From the NCBI GenBank assembly GCA_041859375.1, contig JBHEKP010000188.1, positions 1-6,862 on the forward strand: a stretch of 6,862 nt of DNA. Direction: 5' to 3'. The first letter of the stretch is position 1; every line of letters starts with the position of its first letter. Below are positions 1 to 6,232 of this stretch, piece by piece. This DNA is from JBHEKP01 sp041859375. GTDB taxonomy: Bacteria; Hydrogenedentota; Hydrogenedentia; Hydrogenedentales; CAITNO01. Position numbers and translations under genes: made by a program. Below the pieces are notes generated by a model that saw only the letters and a program-made list of their open reading frames with translations, was not told the origin of the DNA and did no database searches.

Positions 1-1560
1 GTGTTCTTCCCCGGCGGCGATCCGGGCGACAACCCGCCCGAACTGGTGCTGCCCTTCCTTGAGGACCTGGCAAAGGAGCTGCTGCCCGTCCATCCCAGGG
101 CCCGCGTCTGGCTGTCGCTCCAGGGCTTCAACGAAGAACAAACCGGGTATGTGCTGGACCATCTGCAAAAGAACGACCTGCCCTGGCTGGGCGGATTGTG
201 CGAGGGGCCGTCCAGTCCGCCCATCGCGCTGCTGCGCAACCGCCTGCCGAAGCGATACGGCCTGCGCATGTACCCGGACATCACCCACAACAAACTCTGC
301 CAGTACGCCGTGCCCTGGTGGGACCAGGCCTACGCCCTGACCCTAGGCCGCGAGGCGATCAACCCGCGCCCCGCCCAGTACGCCTACATCCACAACTGGT
401 TCGCCCCCTACTGCGACGGGTTCATCTCCTACTCCGACGGTGTCCACGACGACGTGAACAAAACCGTCTGGAGCGGACTCGGCTGGGATCCGGCGACGCT
501 GCTCCGGGACATCCTCACCGACTACACCCGCGTTTTCTTCGGCCCCGCTGTGGCGGAGCGCGCCGCGGACGGCCTGCTGGCGCTGGAGCGGAACTGGCGC
601 GGACCCCTCGCCGAGAACGGCGCGGTGGACGGCTCGCTGCTGCTCTGGCGCGAACTGGAGGCCGCCGCGCCCCGCCTCGCGGACAACTGGCGCTGGCAGA
701 TGTGCCTGGTGCGGGCCGAATACGACGCCTATGTCCGCGCGCGGCTGATCCAGGACACGGCGCTGGAGCGCGAGGCGAACGCGCTGCTGCTCCGCGCGGA
801 GACCCTCGGCGCGGACAAGGCAATGGAACAGGCAACGGCGGTGCTGAACCGCGCCGTCGCCGAACCCGCCGCGCCGGAACTGCGTGCGCGCATCGTCCAG
901 TTGTACGACGACCTCTTCCGCTCCATCGGCCTCCAGTCCAGCGTGGAAAAATACCAGGCGAGCGGCGCGGAGCGCGGCGCGTCGCTGGACTTCATCGACA
1001 TGCCCCTGAACAACCGGTGGTGGCTGGAGGACGAGTTCAAGAAGGTGGCTGCCCTCGGCACGGAGGCGGAAAAGACGGCGCGGCTCCGGGAAATCGCCCG
1101 GTGGGACAATCCCGGCCCCGGCAGTTTTTACGACGACATCGGCAACACGGCCAATTCGCCGCGCATACGGCGCAGCGAGGTGTTTTACAGCAACCCCGCG
1201 GAAAACGCCCATCCCGAGCCGCTGTTCTGGTGGATTGACAACGGCAAAAGCCGCCAGCGCCTCTCCTGGCAGAGCACCATGGACTGGCCCGAGGCGGCGG
1301 TCTACGAGGGGCTCGACCCCGGCGCGGCCCACACTGTGCGCACCTGCGGCTACGGCGCGGAGGTGCTGCTCATGGACGGTGAGCGGGTGACGCCGGTGCG
1401 CGACGGGCGCGGCATCGGCGAGGTCAAGGAATACCCCGTGCCCGCCGAACTCGTGAAGGACCGGAAACTCGTCGTCACCTGGGAGGCGCCCAAGGGCGAG
1501 GAGGACACCCCCTGGCGTCAGCGATCCCGCATCGCCGAAATCTGGCTCCTCCGGAACTGA
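1..1560 (+). CDS. Glycoside-hydrolase-like protein (GH20/GH67-type barrel style), 5' truncated
   Basis: The frame is open from the first base to TGA at 1558-1560. The GTG at position 1 is probably an internal Val codon, since the protein begins in mid-domain with FFPGGDPGDN, so the real start lies outside the window. Visible blocks are MYPDITH at residues 90-96 and a nearby PWWDQAYALT stretch, an acidic SYSDGVHDDVNK block at 143-154 followed by WSGLGWDP (157-164), NWRGPL at 198-203, PLNNRWWL at 335-342, WDNPGPGSFYDD at 368-379, and a beta-rich tail after about residue 400. This order (barrel end, helical region, C-terminal beta domain) resembles uncharacterised glycan-processing proteins of environmental bacteria that sit near the GH20/GH67 families; this rests on recall, not on a search. 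The D/H-rich blocks could be substrate-binding or catalytic, but I cannot assign a nucleophile. It converges with a sialidase-like gene, which fits a glycan-degradation setting. The substrate is unknown. Confidence 0.6.
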   Translation: MFFPGGDPGDNPPELVLPFLEDLAKELLPVHPRARVWLSLQGFNEEQTGYVLDHLQKNDLPWLGGLCEGPSSPPIALLRNRLPKRYGLRMYPDITHNKLCQYAVPWWDQAYALTLGREAINPRPAQYAYIHNWFAPYCDGFISYSDGVHDDVNKTVWSGLGWDPATLLRDILTDYTRVFFGPAVAERAADGLLALERNWRGPLAENGAVDGSLLLWRELEAAAPRLADNWRWQMCLVRAEYDAYVRARLIQDTALEREANALLLRAETLGADKAMEQATAVLNRAVAEPAAPELRARIVQLYDDLFRSIGLQSSVEKYQASGAERGASLDFIDMPLNNRWWLEDEFKKVAALGTEAEKTARLREIARWDNPGPGSFYDDIGNTANSPRIRRSEVFYSNPAENAHPEPLFWWIDNGKSRQRLSWQSTMDWPEAAVYEGLDPGAAHTVRTCGYGAEVLLMDGERVTPVRDGRGIGEVKEYPVPAELVKDRKLVVTWEAPKGEEDTPWRQRSRIAEIWLLRN

Positions 1561-1582
1561 TCATCCGGCGCGCGGCGCGGGC

Positions 1583-2728
1583 TCAGTATTTTGAGGGGTC
1601 CCAGATGGTCGCGCCGATGTAACGTTCGGGGCCGGAGGTCTTGTCGTGAAAGTAGTAGGTGGTGACGACCCTGCCGTCGGTCCGCTGCACGCTGGCGGGG
1701 TAGCCGATGTCGGTGCCCGCGCCGTCGTCGCGCAGGATGATCTCCGCGCCCCAGGACACGCCGCCGTCGGCGCTAATCCTGGCGCGCATGCTGAAAGGCT
1801 CGGCCCGGTAACCGTACATGAGGCAGAGCCGCCCGTCCTTGAGCCGGAGCAGGCTGGGCGGGTTGCCCGTGCCCAGGTAGGACACGGGGTCCGCCATCTT
1901 TTTCCATGACGCGCCGTTGTCGCGGGAGAGGTAGGCGGAGAGCCAGCCGGGCGCGCCGTCGCGGCGGCGGATTACGGTGAACAGGTCGGTGGCGGAAAGG
2001 CGCGCCGCCGAGGGCATGATGGCGTAGCCCCTGGGCTCGCGGCCGATCCACGACACAAAGTCCCACGTTGCGCCGCCGTCGCGGGTGCGGGCGCAGAAGG
2101 GGCGGCCCTCGCCGCCGTCGCGCTTGGCGCCGGTGAGGAAGAGCAGGCACTCGTGTTTTCCCTCCACCAGGTAGCTGGTGCGCGCCGCCGTGCCGTGGGC
2201 GGTGAAGGCGGGCAGGCGGAAGGGCCCCTCCCAGTTGCGGCCGCGGTCGTGGGAGTAATAAAAGCGCGAGGGGCCGCCCTGGATGTTGGACATGCGCAGG
2301 GTCATGCAGAAGTCCGGGTGCGTGAAGTTGATGCCGCCGGGGCATGCGCGGGGTTCGGGGGCCGTCCGGCCGGGCGTTTCCGTCCCGTGGAGCGCGCCCC
2401 TTCCCTGGGGGATGAGCTGGCCCTTCTCCGCGGGGTTTTCGATGGTCCAGGTTTCGCCGCCGTCCAGGCTCCGGGCGAGGAGGTGCTCCTCGGGCTTCTC
2501 CCGATCGATGTTGTGGAATTTCGGGCCGAGGTTCTTGTGCCAGCCCCGGCTGAACCCGACCAGAATCTCGTCGCCCCAGCTCCAGATGCCGTGGTTGGCG
2601 GGCCATCCGGCGAAGCGTCCCTTCTCAAAGCACACCTTCACATGTTTCATGCCGCCGTCCTCCGTGGCGGCGGCGCATCCGAACCCCAGCGCCAGCAGGA
2701 CGCCCACGACAACTTGCATACCGCGCAT
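1583..2728 (-). CDS. Secreted sialidase-like BNR/Asp-box beta-propeller protein
   Basis: This 381-aa protein has five Asp boxes (S/T-x-D-x-G-x-x-W): SLDGGETW 87-94, SHDRGRNW 159-166, TRDGGATW 215-222, SRDNGASW 268-275 and SADGGVSW 319-326. They are spaced about 50-75 residues apart, as expected for a six-bladed sialidase propeller. The C-terminal GYPASVQRTDGRVVTTYYF (342-360) is typical of the family. The N-terminus has a short hydrophobic run (VVVGVLLALGFGCAAA). The GFGC could be a poor lipobox or the end of an ordinary signal peptide, so export is likely but the anchor is uncertain. The ATG at 2728 is preceded by GGGAG at reasonable spacing; a second ATG is three codons in. Family members release terminal sialic acid or related sugars, but many environmental homologues have no proven activity, and I see no clear F/YRIP arginine motif near the N-terminus. 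It lies 48 bp downstream of the acyltransferase on the same strand and is probably co-transcribed. Confidence 0.85.
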   Translation of the reverse strand: MRGMQVVVGVLLALGFGCAAATEDGGMKHVKVCFEKGRFAGWPANHGIWSWGDEILVGFSRGWHKNLGPKFHNIDREKPEEHLLARSLDGGETWTIENPAEKGQLIPQGRGALHGTETPGRTAPEPRACPGGINFTHPDFCMTLRMSNIQGGPSRFYYSHDRGRNWEGPFRLPAFTAHGTAARTSYLVEGKHECLLFLTGAKRDGGEGRPFCARTRDGGATWDFVSWIGREPRGYAIMPSAARLSATDLFTVIRRRDGAPGWLSAYLSRDNGASWKKMADPVSYLGTGNPPSLLRLKDGRLCLMYGYRAEPFSMRARISADGGVSWGAEIILRDDGAGTDIGYPASVQRTDGRVVTTYYFHDKTSGPERYIGATIWDPSKY

Positions 2729-2776
2729 GACACCGCTCCCGGCGCGCCCGGGGGGCGCCCCTTTCCGTTGAGTCCG

Positions 2777-3409
2777 CTAAGCCCGGGACGCCTTGTACAG
2801 TTCGCCGTCCTTGGGGTTGTATTTCGGCGTGACGCCGATGGTCTTCCGGTAGCCCTCGGTGATTTTTTCCCAGTCCGGCTCCAGGTCGCCGGTCGGGTAA
2901 AACAGCTCGGACACGCCAATCCACCGTTCCCGGTAGTTGATGATGCCGAAAAGCACGGGCACCCCCGCCTCAACGGCGATGCGGTAGAAGCCGAGCTTCC
3001 AGTACTCCACGTTCTTGCGCGTGCCGCTGGGGGTGATGATGACGTTGATCCGCCCGCTCTCCCGCAGCACCGCCGCCATCTGCCCAACAATCCCCGCCGG
3101 GGAGCGCCGGTTGATGGGAATGCCGCCCATCCAGCGCAGCAGCGCGCCCAGGGGCCACCAGAACACGGTGTCCTTGATCATGAACACGCAGGGGATGCTC
3201 AGCGCCATGGCGGCCAGCACCGTCAGGGGGAAGTCCCAGTTCGACGCATGGGGCGCGCAGGCCACCACGCATTTCGGCACGCCGGGGTTTTTCCCCACCA
3301 GCCGCCAGCCGATCAGGCGCAGCACCGTGCGCCCGAACCATTGCGTCACCGGCCCGTACGCGGTCCGTTTTTTGGTCCGGAAATGAATCGGTTCGTTTCC
3401 GTCCGCCAT
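2777..3409 (-). CDS. 1-acylglycerol-3-phosphate acyltransferase-like protein (PlsC/LPLAT superfamily)
   Basis: This 210-aa protein shows the ordered LPLAT blocks. Motif I is HASNWD (54-59, the HX4D catalytic motif), motif II GGIPINRR (95-102), motif III TPSGTR (126-131, usually xPEGTR), and motif IV GVPV (149-152). The family transfers acyl groups, usually to lysophosphatidate, at the cytoplasmic membrane. This compact type, with WKLGFYRIA after motif III, is a subfamily of uncertain substrate. The start is MADG: the ATG at 3409 has GGAAAGGA about 5 nt upstream, and the reading frame further upstream, though open, changes its amino acids freely between the two repeat copies. The Glu of motif III is Ser128, which is unusual because that Glu normally helps bind the phosphate group. 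The stop is TAG (2777-2779). The first 59 codons are duplicated, diverged and broken at 5980-6158. Confidence 0.88.
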   Translation of the reverse strand: MADGNEPIHFRTKKRTAYGPVTQWFGRTVLRLIGWRLVGKNPGVPKCVVACAPHASNWDFPLTVLAAMALSIPCVFMIKDTVFWWPLGALLRWMGGIPINRRSPAGIVGQMAAVLRESGRINVIITPSGTRKNVEYWKLGFYRIAVEAGVPVLFGIINYRERWIGVSELFYPTGDLEPDWEKITEGYRKTIGVTPKYNPKDGELYKASRA

Positions 3410-3579
3410 GGTGTCCTTTCCCGTGTTGTTGGCACAAACCGCCGCTCCGCCAATTTTAGCGCAGGGGGCGGGGGACGCGGCAACCCGGCATGCGGGCACT
3501 GAATCGCCGGATAAGACCGGGACAGTCAATCTGCATGGCGCGATCCAAAGTGATGGGACATGGACTTGGCGTGTGTCAC
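3231..3579. repeat. Left copy of 349-bp direct repeat (acyltransferase 5' end plus upstream region)
   Basis: Bases 3231-3579 align without gaps to 5980-6328 (constant offset 2749). I counted 38 differences by hand, about 89% identity. The first 179 bases are acyltransferase codons 1-59 (32 differences) and the next 170 are upstream DNA (6 differences: 3434, 3495, 3514, 3516, 3535, 3538). Similarity stops abruptly at both ends: inside the codon after HASNWD on the left, and after GTGTGTCAC on the right. This copy is joined to the intact gene. Together with the right copy it brackets the AT-rich block. Confidence 0.95.
3453..3483 (-). promoter_or_regulatory. Candidate sigma70-type promoter of the acyltransferase gene
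   Basis: Read on the minus strand there is a TAAAAT -10 (3453-3458, 5 of 6 to consensus) and a TTGCCG -35 (3478-3483, 4 of 6). The spacer is 19 bp, slightly long, and very C-rich. Both boxes are about 45-75 bp upstream of the ATG, and both are identical in the second repeat copy. The assignment is by eye and rests mainly on the -10 standing out in GC-rich DNA. Confidence 0.4.
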
Positions 3580-3786
3580 CCCAAAAGAACTGGAAACGCC
3601 CCATCGCCGCCGACAATCGCACGGTTGCGGCGTCTGGGATTGCCGGACAGGTGGCCGAATATTTGTATTGACGCTCCAGCGGGGTTGTGCGGCTTCCAAA
3701 GGCAAGAGTCCCCTAGGGGGGCTTGGGGGCGGGGGGTGAGGAAAAAGTCTGCCGGGACGGACTTGATGACGTGGATAATCGATTCG
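3580..3786. other. Noncoding junction between GC-rich flank and AT-rich block
   Basis: No gene is visible here. Up to about 3740 the DNA is GC-rich and includes the perfect palindrome CCCCTAGGGG (3710-3719) and long G runs. After about 3775 it turns abruptly AT-rich. With the adjoining repeat it makes a gene-free stretch of nearly 380 bases. I see no integrase site or transposon end at the composition switch. Confidence 0.6.
3742..3764 (-). terminator. Possible weak intrinsic terminator
   Basis: On the minus strand, 5' AAGTC and 3' GACTT can pair (3760-3764 with 3745-3749), enclosing a short GC-rich loop region, and are followed by TTTTT (3742-3746 as A's on the plus strand). It lies about 25 bp past the stop of the 211-aa gene and would end transcription coming out of the AT-rich block before the acyltransferase promoter. 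The stem is only 5 bp plus a possible inner pair, so it is tentative. Confidence 0.3.
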
Positions 3787-4422
3787 TTATTTATAGAATA
3801 TTAAATTATTAAATACCTCTGCATAACATTTCTTGGTTACAAGGAACAAAATGCCTTCATCATCAAATGCATTCATAAACAAACCCTCTGGAATAGGCTT
3901 GGTTTTTACGTAATCACAATAACTTATTCTATTGTTTACAGATGCGTTTTTATTGTCCGCATTAATGCCAACGATTCCAAATAAATATCCTATAAATACT
4001 TTCTCATATATATCCTGCATCTTGCTCATATCGGTTGTATTTGTGTAATATAGAATGTCATGGTCGCTTGTATGGGCATGTATCTTGTATTTATACCCAT
4101 ACTCTGCCCCAGAATATTTTGGATCCTCAAATGCCACATATGAGTTATTTCTTATTTTTATATACTCAATCAAGCCTAAAAAACCGCCTTCATAACAAAG
4201 CGGCTCTTCTTTTGACATAAAACCCCATAATATTTTTTCTTCGGTAATCAACTCTTGACTTGCTGTTTCAGATAAAATAGTAAATAATATATGATCTGTG
4301 CTGATTATATATCTATACGCATCTCGGCTTGCGGTCATTCCGCAATCATAAACTATTTCTTTGATATGATTATTTATTATTTCATCTGGCGAAATAATAA
4401 TTTTTGTCACGAGTTTAATCAT
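3787..4422 (-). CDS. Hypothetical protein, AT-rich, 211 aa
   Basis: I do not recognise this protein. It starts at ATG 4422 with AGAGG 6 nt upstream (AAAGAGGCAAAAA before ATG) and ends with TAA at 3787-3789. It has no signal peptide and no clear membrane segment. It is a soluble mixed alpha/beta sequence rich in Ile, Tyr, Asn and Lys, with a HAHTSDHDILYYTNTTD stretch near the middle and a hydrophobic FIGYLFGIVGI segment around residues 140-155. Codon use is strongly A/T-ending, unlike the flanking genes, so it is probably foreign. It is the last of three same-strand orphan genes in the AT-rich block. A single-domain cargo role (for example an immunity-type protein) is possible, but nothing in the sequence shows it. 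Confidence 0.72.
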   Translation of the reverse strand: MIKLVTKIIISPDEIINNHIKEIVYDCGMTASRDAYRYIISTDHILFTILSETASQELITEEKILWGFMSKEEPLCYEGGFLGLIEYIKIRNNSYVAFEDPKYSGAEYGYKYKIHAHTSDHDILYYTNTTDMSKMQDIYEKVFIGYLFGIVGINADNKNASVNNRISYCDYVKTKPIPEGLFMNAFDDEGILFLVTKKCYAEVFNNLIFYK

Positions 4423-4501
4423 TTTTTGCCTCTTTGTTTATCGTTGATTTTGTCTTTAAATTTGAACTTCCCAAAGATAGAATACAAACTCAACAATAAG
4501 A

Positions 4502-4558
4502 GCGAAGTTCAACTTCGAATGCATACTCGTCACCAAGTGCAACTTGGTGACGAGAACA
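4502..4558. repeat. Twin-hairpin (REP-like) element, long form
   Basis: Two perfect inverted repeats lie in tandem. The first is CGAAGTT (4503-4509) and AACTTCG (4511-4517) around a single C. The second is a 13-bp stem, CTCGTCACCAAGT (4526-4538) and ACTTGGTGACGAG (4542-4554), with a GCA loop. The ATGCATA linker and the first hairpin recur at 5222-5258. Neither hairpin is followed by a T tract on either strand, so a repeat family of REP type (moved in some bacteria by TnpA-REP/RAYT) fits better than a plain terminator. It sits just downstream of the 180-aa gene. Confidence 0.8.
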
Positions 4559-4573
4559 ATACACAAAAGCACA

Positions 4574-5116
4574 TCAAAAAATTCGTGAATTTTCTAAAAT
4601 CCTATATAGGCTGTAAGATATAATTTTTTCCATCTCTTTAAGATTAGTATTAAATTTGTTATAAAATGTAGCAACACTATCTCCTTCAAACATGGTGTCG
4701 CTGAAATTTTCAAGCAAGGATATTGCTCTTTGATCATCAGTATCATTTTCTAATGAATTCAAGTAATCTACTATAGTATTAGAGAGGCATTCTGCCTCAC
4801 GTTTAAAATATGGGTCCTCGCTGCTATCTCTTAGCCCATAAATCACCAAACTAACATTAATCGTTCCTCCCTTGCCAGATGCCACCCCTAAACGTGCTAA
4901 TTTCTTTGACAAGTGCTTATGCAAACTTTTAAATTTTCGCACATTGGTGCACCATAAAAAGTGACCTTCTTCATCCATCGCTGGCGTGTCAATTAATAAA
5001 CCAAGCTCTTCGCACTCCTCATAGTATAGTGAATATAATATATATTTATGACGGCCAAAACAAAATTTCATACCAAACGGCCATGGTCCGCCAGAATATT
5101 GTATCTTGCCGTTCAT
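4574..5116 (-). CDS. Hypothetical protein, AT-rich, 180 aa
   Basis: I do not recognise this protein. It starts at ATG 5116 with GGAAGG about 7 nt upstream and ends with TGA (4574-4576). It has no signal peptide or membrane segment. The N-terminal half is rich in Gly and aromatic residues (QYSGGPWPFGMKFCFGRHKY, then EECEELGLLIDTP), the middle is basic (KSLHKHLSKKLARLGVASGKGG, residues about 63-84), and the C-terminal half looks helical and acidic. The GVASGKGG resembles a glycine-rich loop only superficially; there is no Walker A Thr/Ser following a GK in the right context. A/T-rich codon use matches its two island neighbours and not the chromosome. The separation from both neighbours by hairpin repeats argues against a tight operon. 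Confidence 0.7.
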   Translation of the reverse strand: MNGKIQYSGGPWPFGMKFCFGRHKYILYSLYYEECEELGLLIDTPAMDEEGHFLWCTNVRKFKSLHKHLSKKLARLGVASGKGGTINVSLVIYGLRDSSEDPYFKREAECLSNTIVDYLNSLENDTDDQRAISLLENFSDTMFEGDSVATFYNKFNTNLKEMEKIISYSLYRILENSRIF

Positions 5117-5219
5117 TATATGACCTTCCGATGTTATTCCCTTATGGCTCTGCTATGATTTGAGTTTCTTTGCTTGTTTCCATGGATTGCCGCTGTGGCA
5201 AACTCCGGATCAACAACAA

Positions 5220-5268
5220 ATGCGAAGTTCAAATTCGCATGCATACCCGTCGAGAACAGTCCTGTTCT
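5220..5268. repeat. Twin-hairpin (REP-like) element, short form
   Basis: Hairpin 1 is ATGCGAA (5220-5226) with TTCGCAT (5234-5240). Hairpin 2 is AGAACAG (5253-5259) with CTGTTCT (5262-5268). Bases 5222-5251 match 4502-4531 at 27 of 30, and 5252-5258 match 4552-4558 exactly. The 20 bases in between, which form most of the 13-bp stem in the long form, are absent here. Same orientation as the long form. Confidence 0.72.
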
Positions 5269-5346
5269 TACTGATAATCGTCAAGTGGTTCGCCGCCAGC
5301 GGGGAGGCAGAGACACGCCAAAGCGCCAACAACCCGCTGGGTTGAC

Positions 5347-5388
5347 CATCCCTTAAGTCCCCCTTGTGCAGGGGGATTTAGGGGGATG
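5347..5388. repeat. Long hairpin repeat (CCCTTAAGTCCCCCT / AGGGGGATTTAGGGGG)
   Basis: The arms 5347-5364 and 5370-5388 pair over 18 positions with one bulged G and two G-T pairs around a TGTGC loop. Hairpins with this CCCTAAATCCCCC pattern are, from general knowledge, a widespread dispersed repeat in many environmental bacterial genomes. No T tract follows, so it is probably a repeat rather than a terminator. Confidence 0.7.
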
Positions 5389-5533
5389 CTGGACGCCCGT
5401 CCCCGCCATTCCATCGCCAGCCATTCAAACCCCTCATGATTCGACTGTCAAAGGCCTCCAATATCTTCAAGCCATATTAGCACTTTCTGTTACAGTATGC
5501 AAGAGCCATAAAAAATAATAGAAATTGAAATAG

Positions 5534-5932
5534 TCATTGAATTAAGGCAAACGCGGACTCTGGAAAAGCAAGTCCAATCATGCCAAACAAAACACAAACG
5601 ACCCCCTCCAATAAAATATATATATTTGCTTTCCTTATTTTTTGTTGTTTAGTGTCTACTCGCCGAACAAGCCAAGAAAATCGGCGGCTTTCGATATCCA
5701 TAATTGTAGATTTATACTTCATGCCTCTTAATGATATTATTATATACAACGCGCCCATAAAAAGCATATAGCAATAAAATGCTGTGATAAAAAGTGGATA
5801 CTTATCCTTTAGAGAAGCGGCAATGCAGAGCATGCCAACGAAGCACGCAGAAAAATTATCAAAAATAGAGCCTGCGCTCATAAACATAAACAAAAATAGG
5901 GCAATTGCGGCTATGATAAGCGTTGTGTTCAT
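5534..5932 (-). CDS. Small multi-pass membrane protein, function unknown
   Basis: About 132 aa with four likely membrane segments, numbered from the upstream ATG at 5938: residues 5-25, 26-43, 47-70 and 106-125. Between segments 3 and 4 there is a basic cytoplasmic-type loop (SRRFSWLVRRVDTKQQKIRK). AGAGG ends only 3 nt before the ATG at 5938 but 9 nt before the one at 5932, so I chose 5932; the longer form would add two residues. Four short hydrophobic segments in a tiny protein are common among cargo and accessory genes and give no function. Codon use is AT-rich. It lies about 50 bp downstream of the broken acyltransferase stub on the same strand, so the stub's promoter could drive it. Confidence 0.68.
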   Translation of the reverse strand: MNTTLIIAAIALFLFMFMSAGSIFDNFSACFVGMLCIAASLKDKYPLFITAFYCYMLFMGALYIIISLRGMKYKSTIMDIESRRFSWLVRRVDTKQQKIRKANIYILLEGVVCVLFGMIGLAFPESAFALIQ

Positions 5933-5984
5933 TTGCATTGTCCTCTAACAGTGTGAATTAACAATTCAGTCCCAGCCCCAAGTC

Positions 5985-6158
5985 TCAGTTCGATGCGTGG
6001 GGTGCGCAGGTCACCACGAATTTTGGCACGCCGGGGTTCTCCCCCACCAGCCGCCAGCCAATCAGGCGCAACAGGGTCCGCCCCGTCCACTGGGTCACGG
6101 GGCCGTAATGGGTCCGCTTCCTTGTTCGGAAATGTATCGGCTCGATTCCGTCCGCCAT
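5985..6158 (-). pseudogene. Truncated acyltransferase (PlsC-like) 5' fragment
   Basis: ATG at 6158 opens MADGIEPIHFRTRKRT and continues to CAPHASN, then TGA (5985-5987) where the intact gene has the Trp of HASNWD. Homology ends about 5 bp later. The 57 residues differ from the intact gene at 8 positions; 26 codons differ in all, 17 of them silently, and there is no frameshift. The fragment therefore diverged for some time as a functional gene before it was cut. It retains an identical ribosome binding site (GGAAAGGA) and promoter-like boxes, so it may still be transcribed and translated as a short leader. It lacks the catalytic Asp and all later motifs and cannot be an active enzyme. Confidence 0.88.
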
Positions 6159-6201
6159 GGTGTCCTTTCCCGTGTTGTTGGCGCAAACCGCCGCTCCGCC
6201 A

Positions 6202-6232
6202 ATTTTAGCGCAGGGGGCGGGGGACGCGGCAA
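6202..6232 (-). promoter_or_regulatory. Duplicate candidate promoter facing the AT-rich block
   Basis: TAAAAT (6202-6207) and TTGCCG (6227-6232) are identical in sequence and spacing to the candidate promoter of the intact acyltransferase. Here it points through the 57-aa stub into the membrane-protein gene. Confidence 0.38.

Larger units (their letters stand above)
5117..5533. other. Gene-free spacer with several inverted repeats
   Basis: No credible gene is present; the short plus-strand frames here have neither ribosome binding sites nor protein-like composition. It holds a short-form twin-hairpin element (5220-5268), a GC-rich patch (about 5285-5345) with the inverted repeat CCAGCGGG (5296-5303) and CCCGCTGG (5333-5340), a long CCCCCT/AGGGGG hairpin (5347-5388) and then about 145 bp of mixed sequence. 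The patch is much richer in GC than the genes on both sides, so the spacer looks like a mosaic of inserted repeats. Confidence 0.65.

Noticed and set aside
198..1332. Long alternative frames over the first gene on both strands (198-1238 plus, 343-1332 minus)
   Set aside because: The translations are Arg/Pro/Gly-rich and motif-free; the frame ending at 1560 carries the coherent protein.
1561..1582. Bidirectional terminator between the convergent genes
   Set aside because: The 22-bp gap is GC-rich with only short self-complementarity and no T or A tract.
2153..3502. 449-codon open frame on the plus strand
   Set aside because: It lies antisense to both the sialidase-like and acyltransferase genes, has Ala/Arg/Gly/Pro/His-rich composition typical of GC-rich shadows, and has no ribosome binding site; the minus-strand genes have clear family motifs.
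3410..3622. 71-residue N-terminal extension of the acyltransferase frame
   Set aside because: The frame is open in both repeat copies, but five of its six differences change an amino acid while the real gene shows mostly silent changes. The ATG at 3409 also has a strong ribosome binding site and gives the usual family length.
4502..5268. Integron attC sites separating cassette-like genes
   Set aside because: Short AT-rich genes with a palindrome between each suggested an integron, but I find no paired RYYYAAC/GTTRRRY core sites and no integrase in the window.
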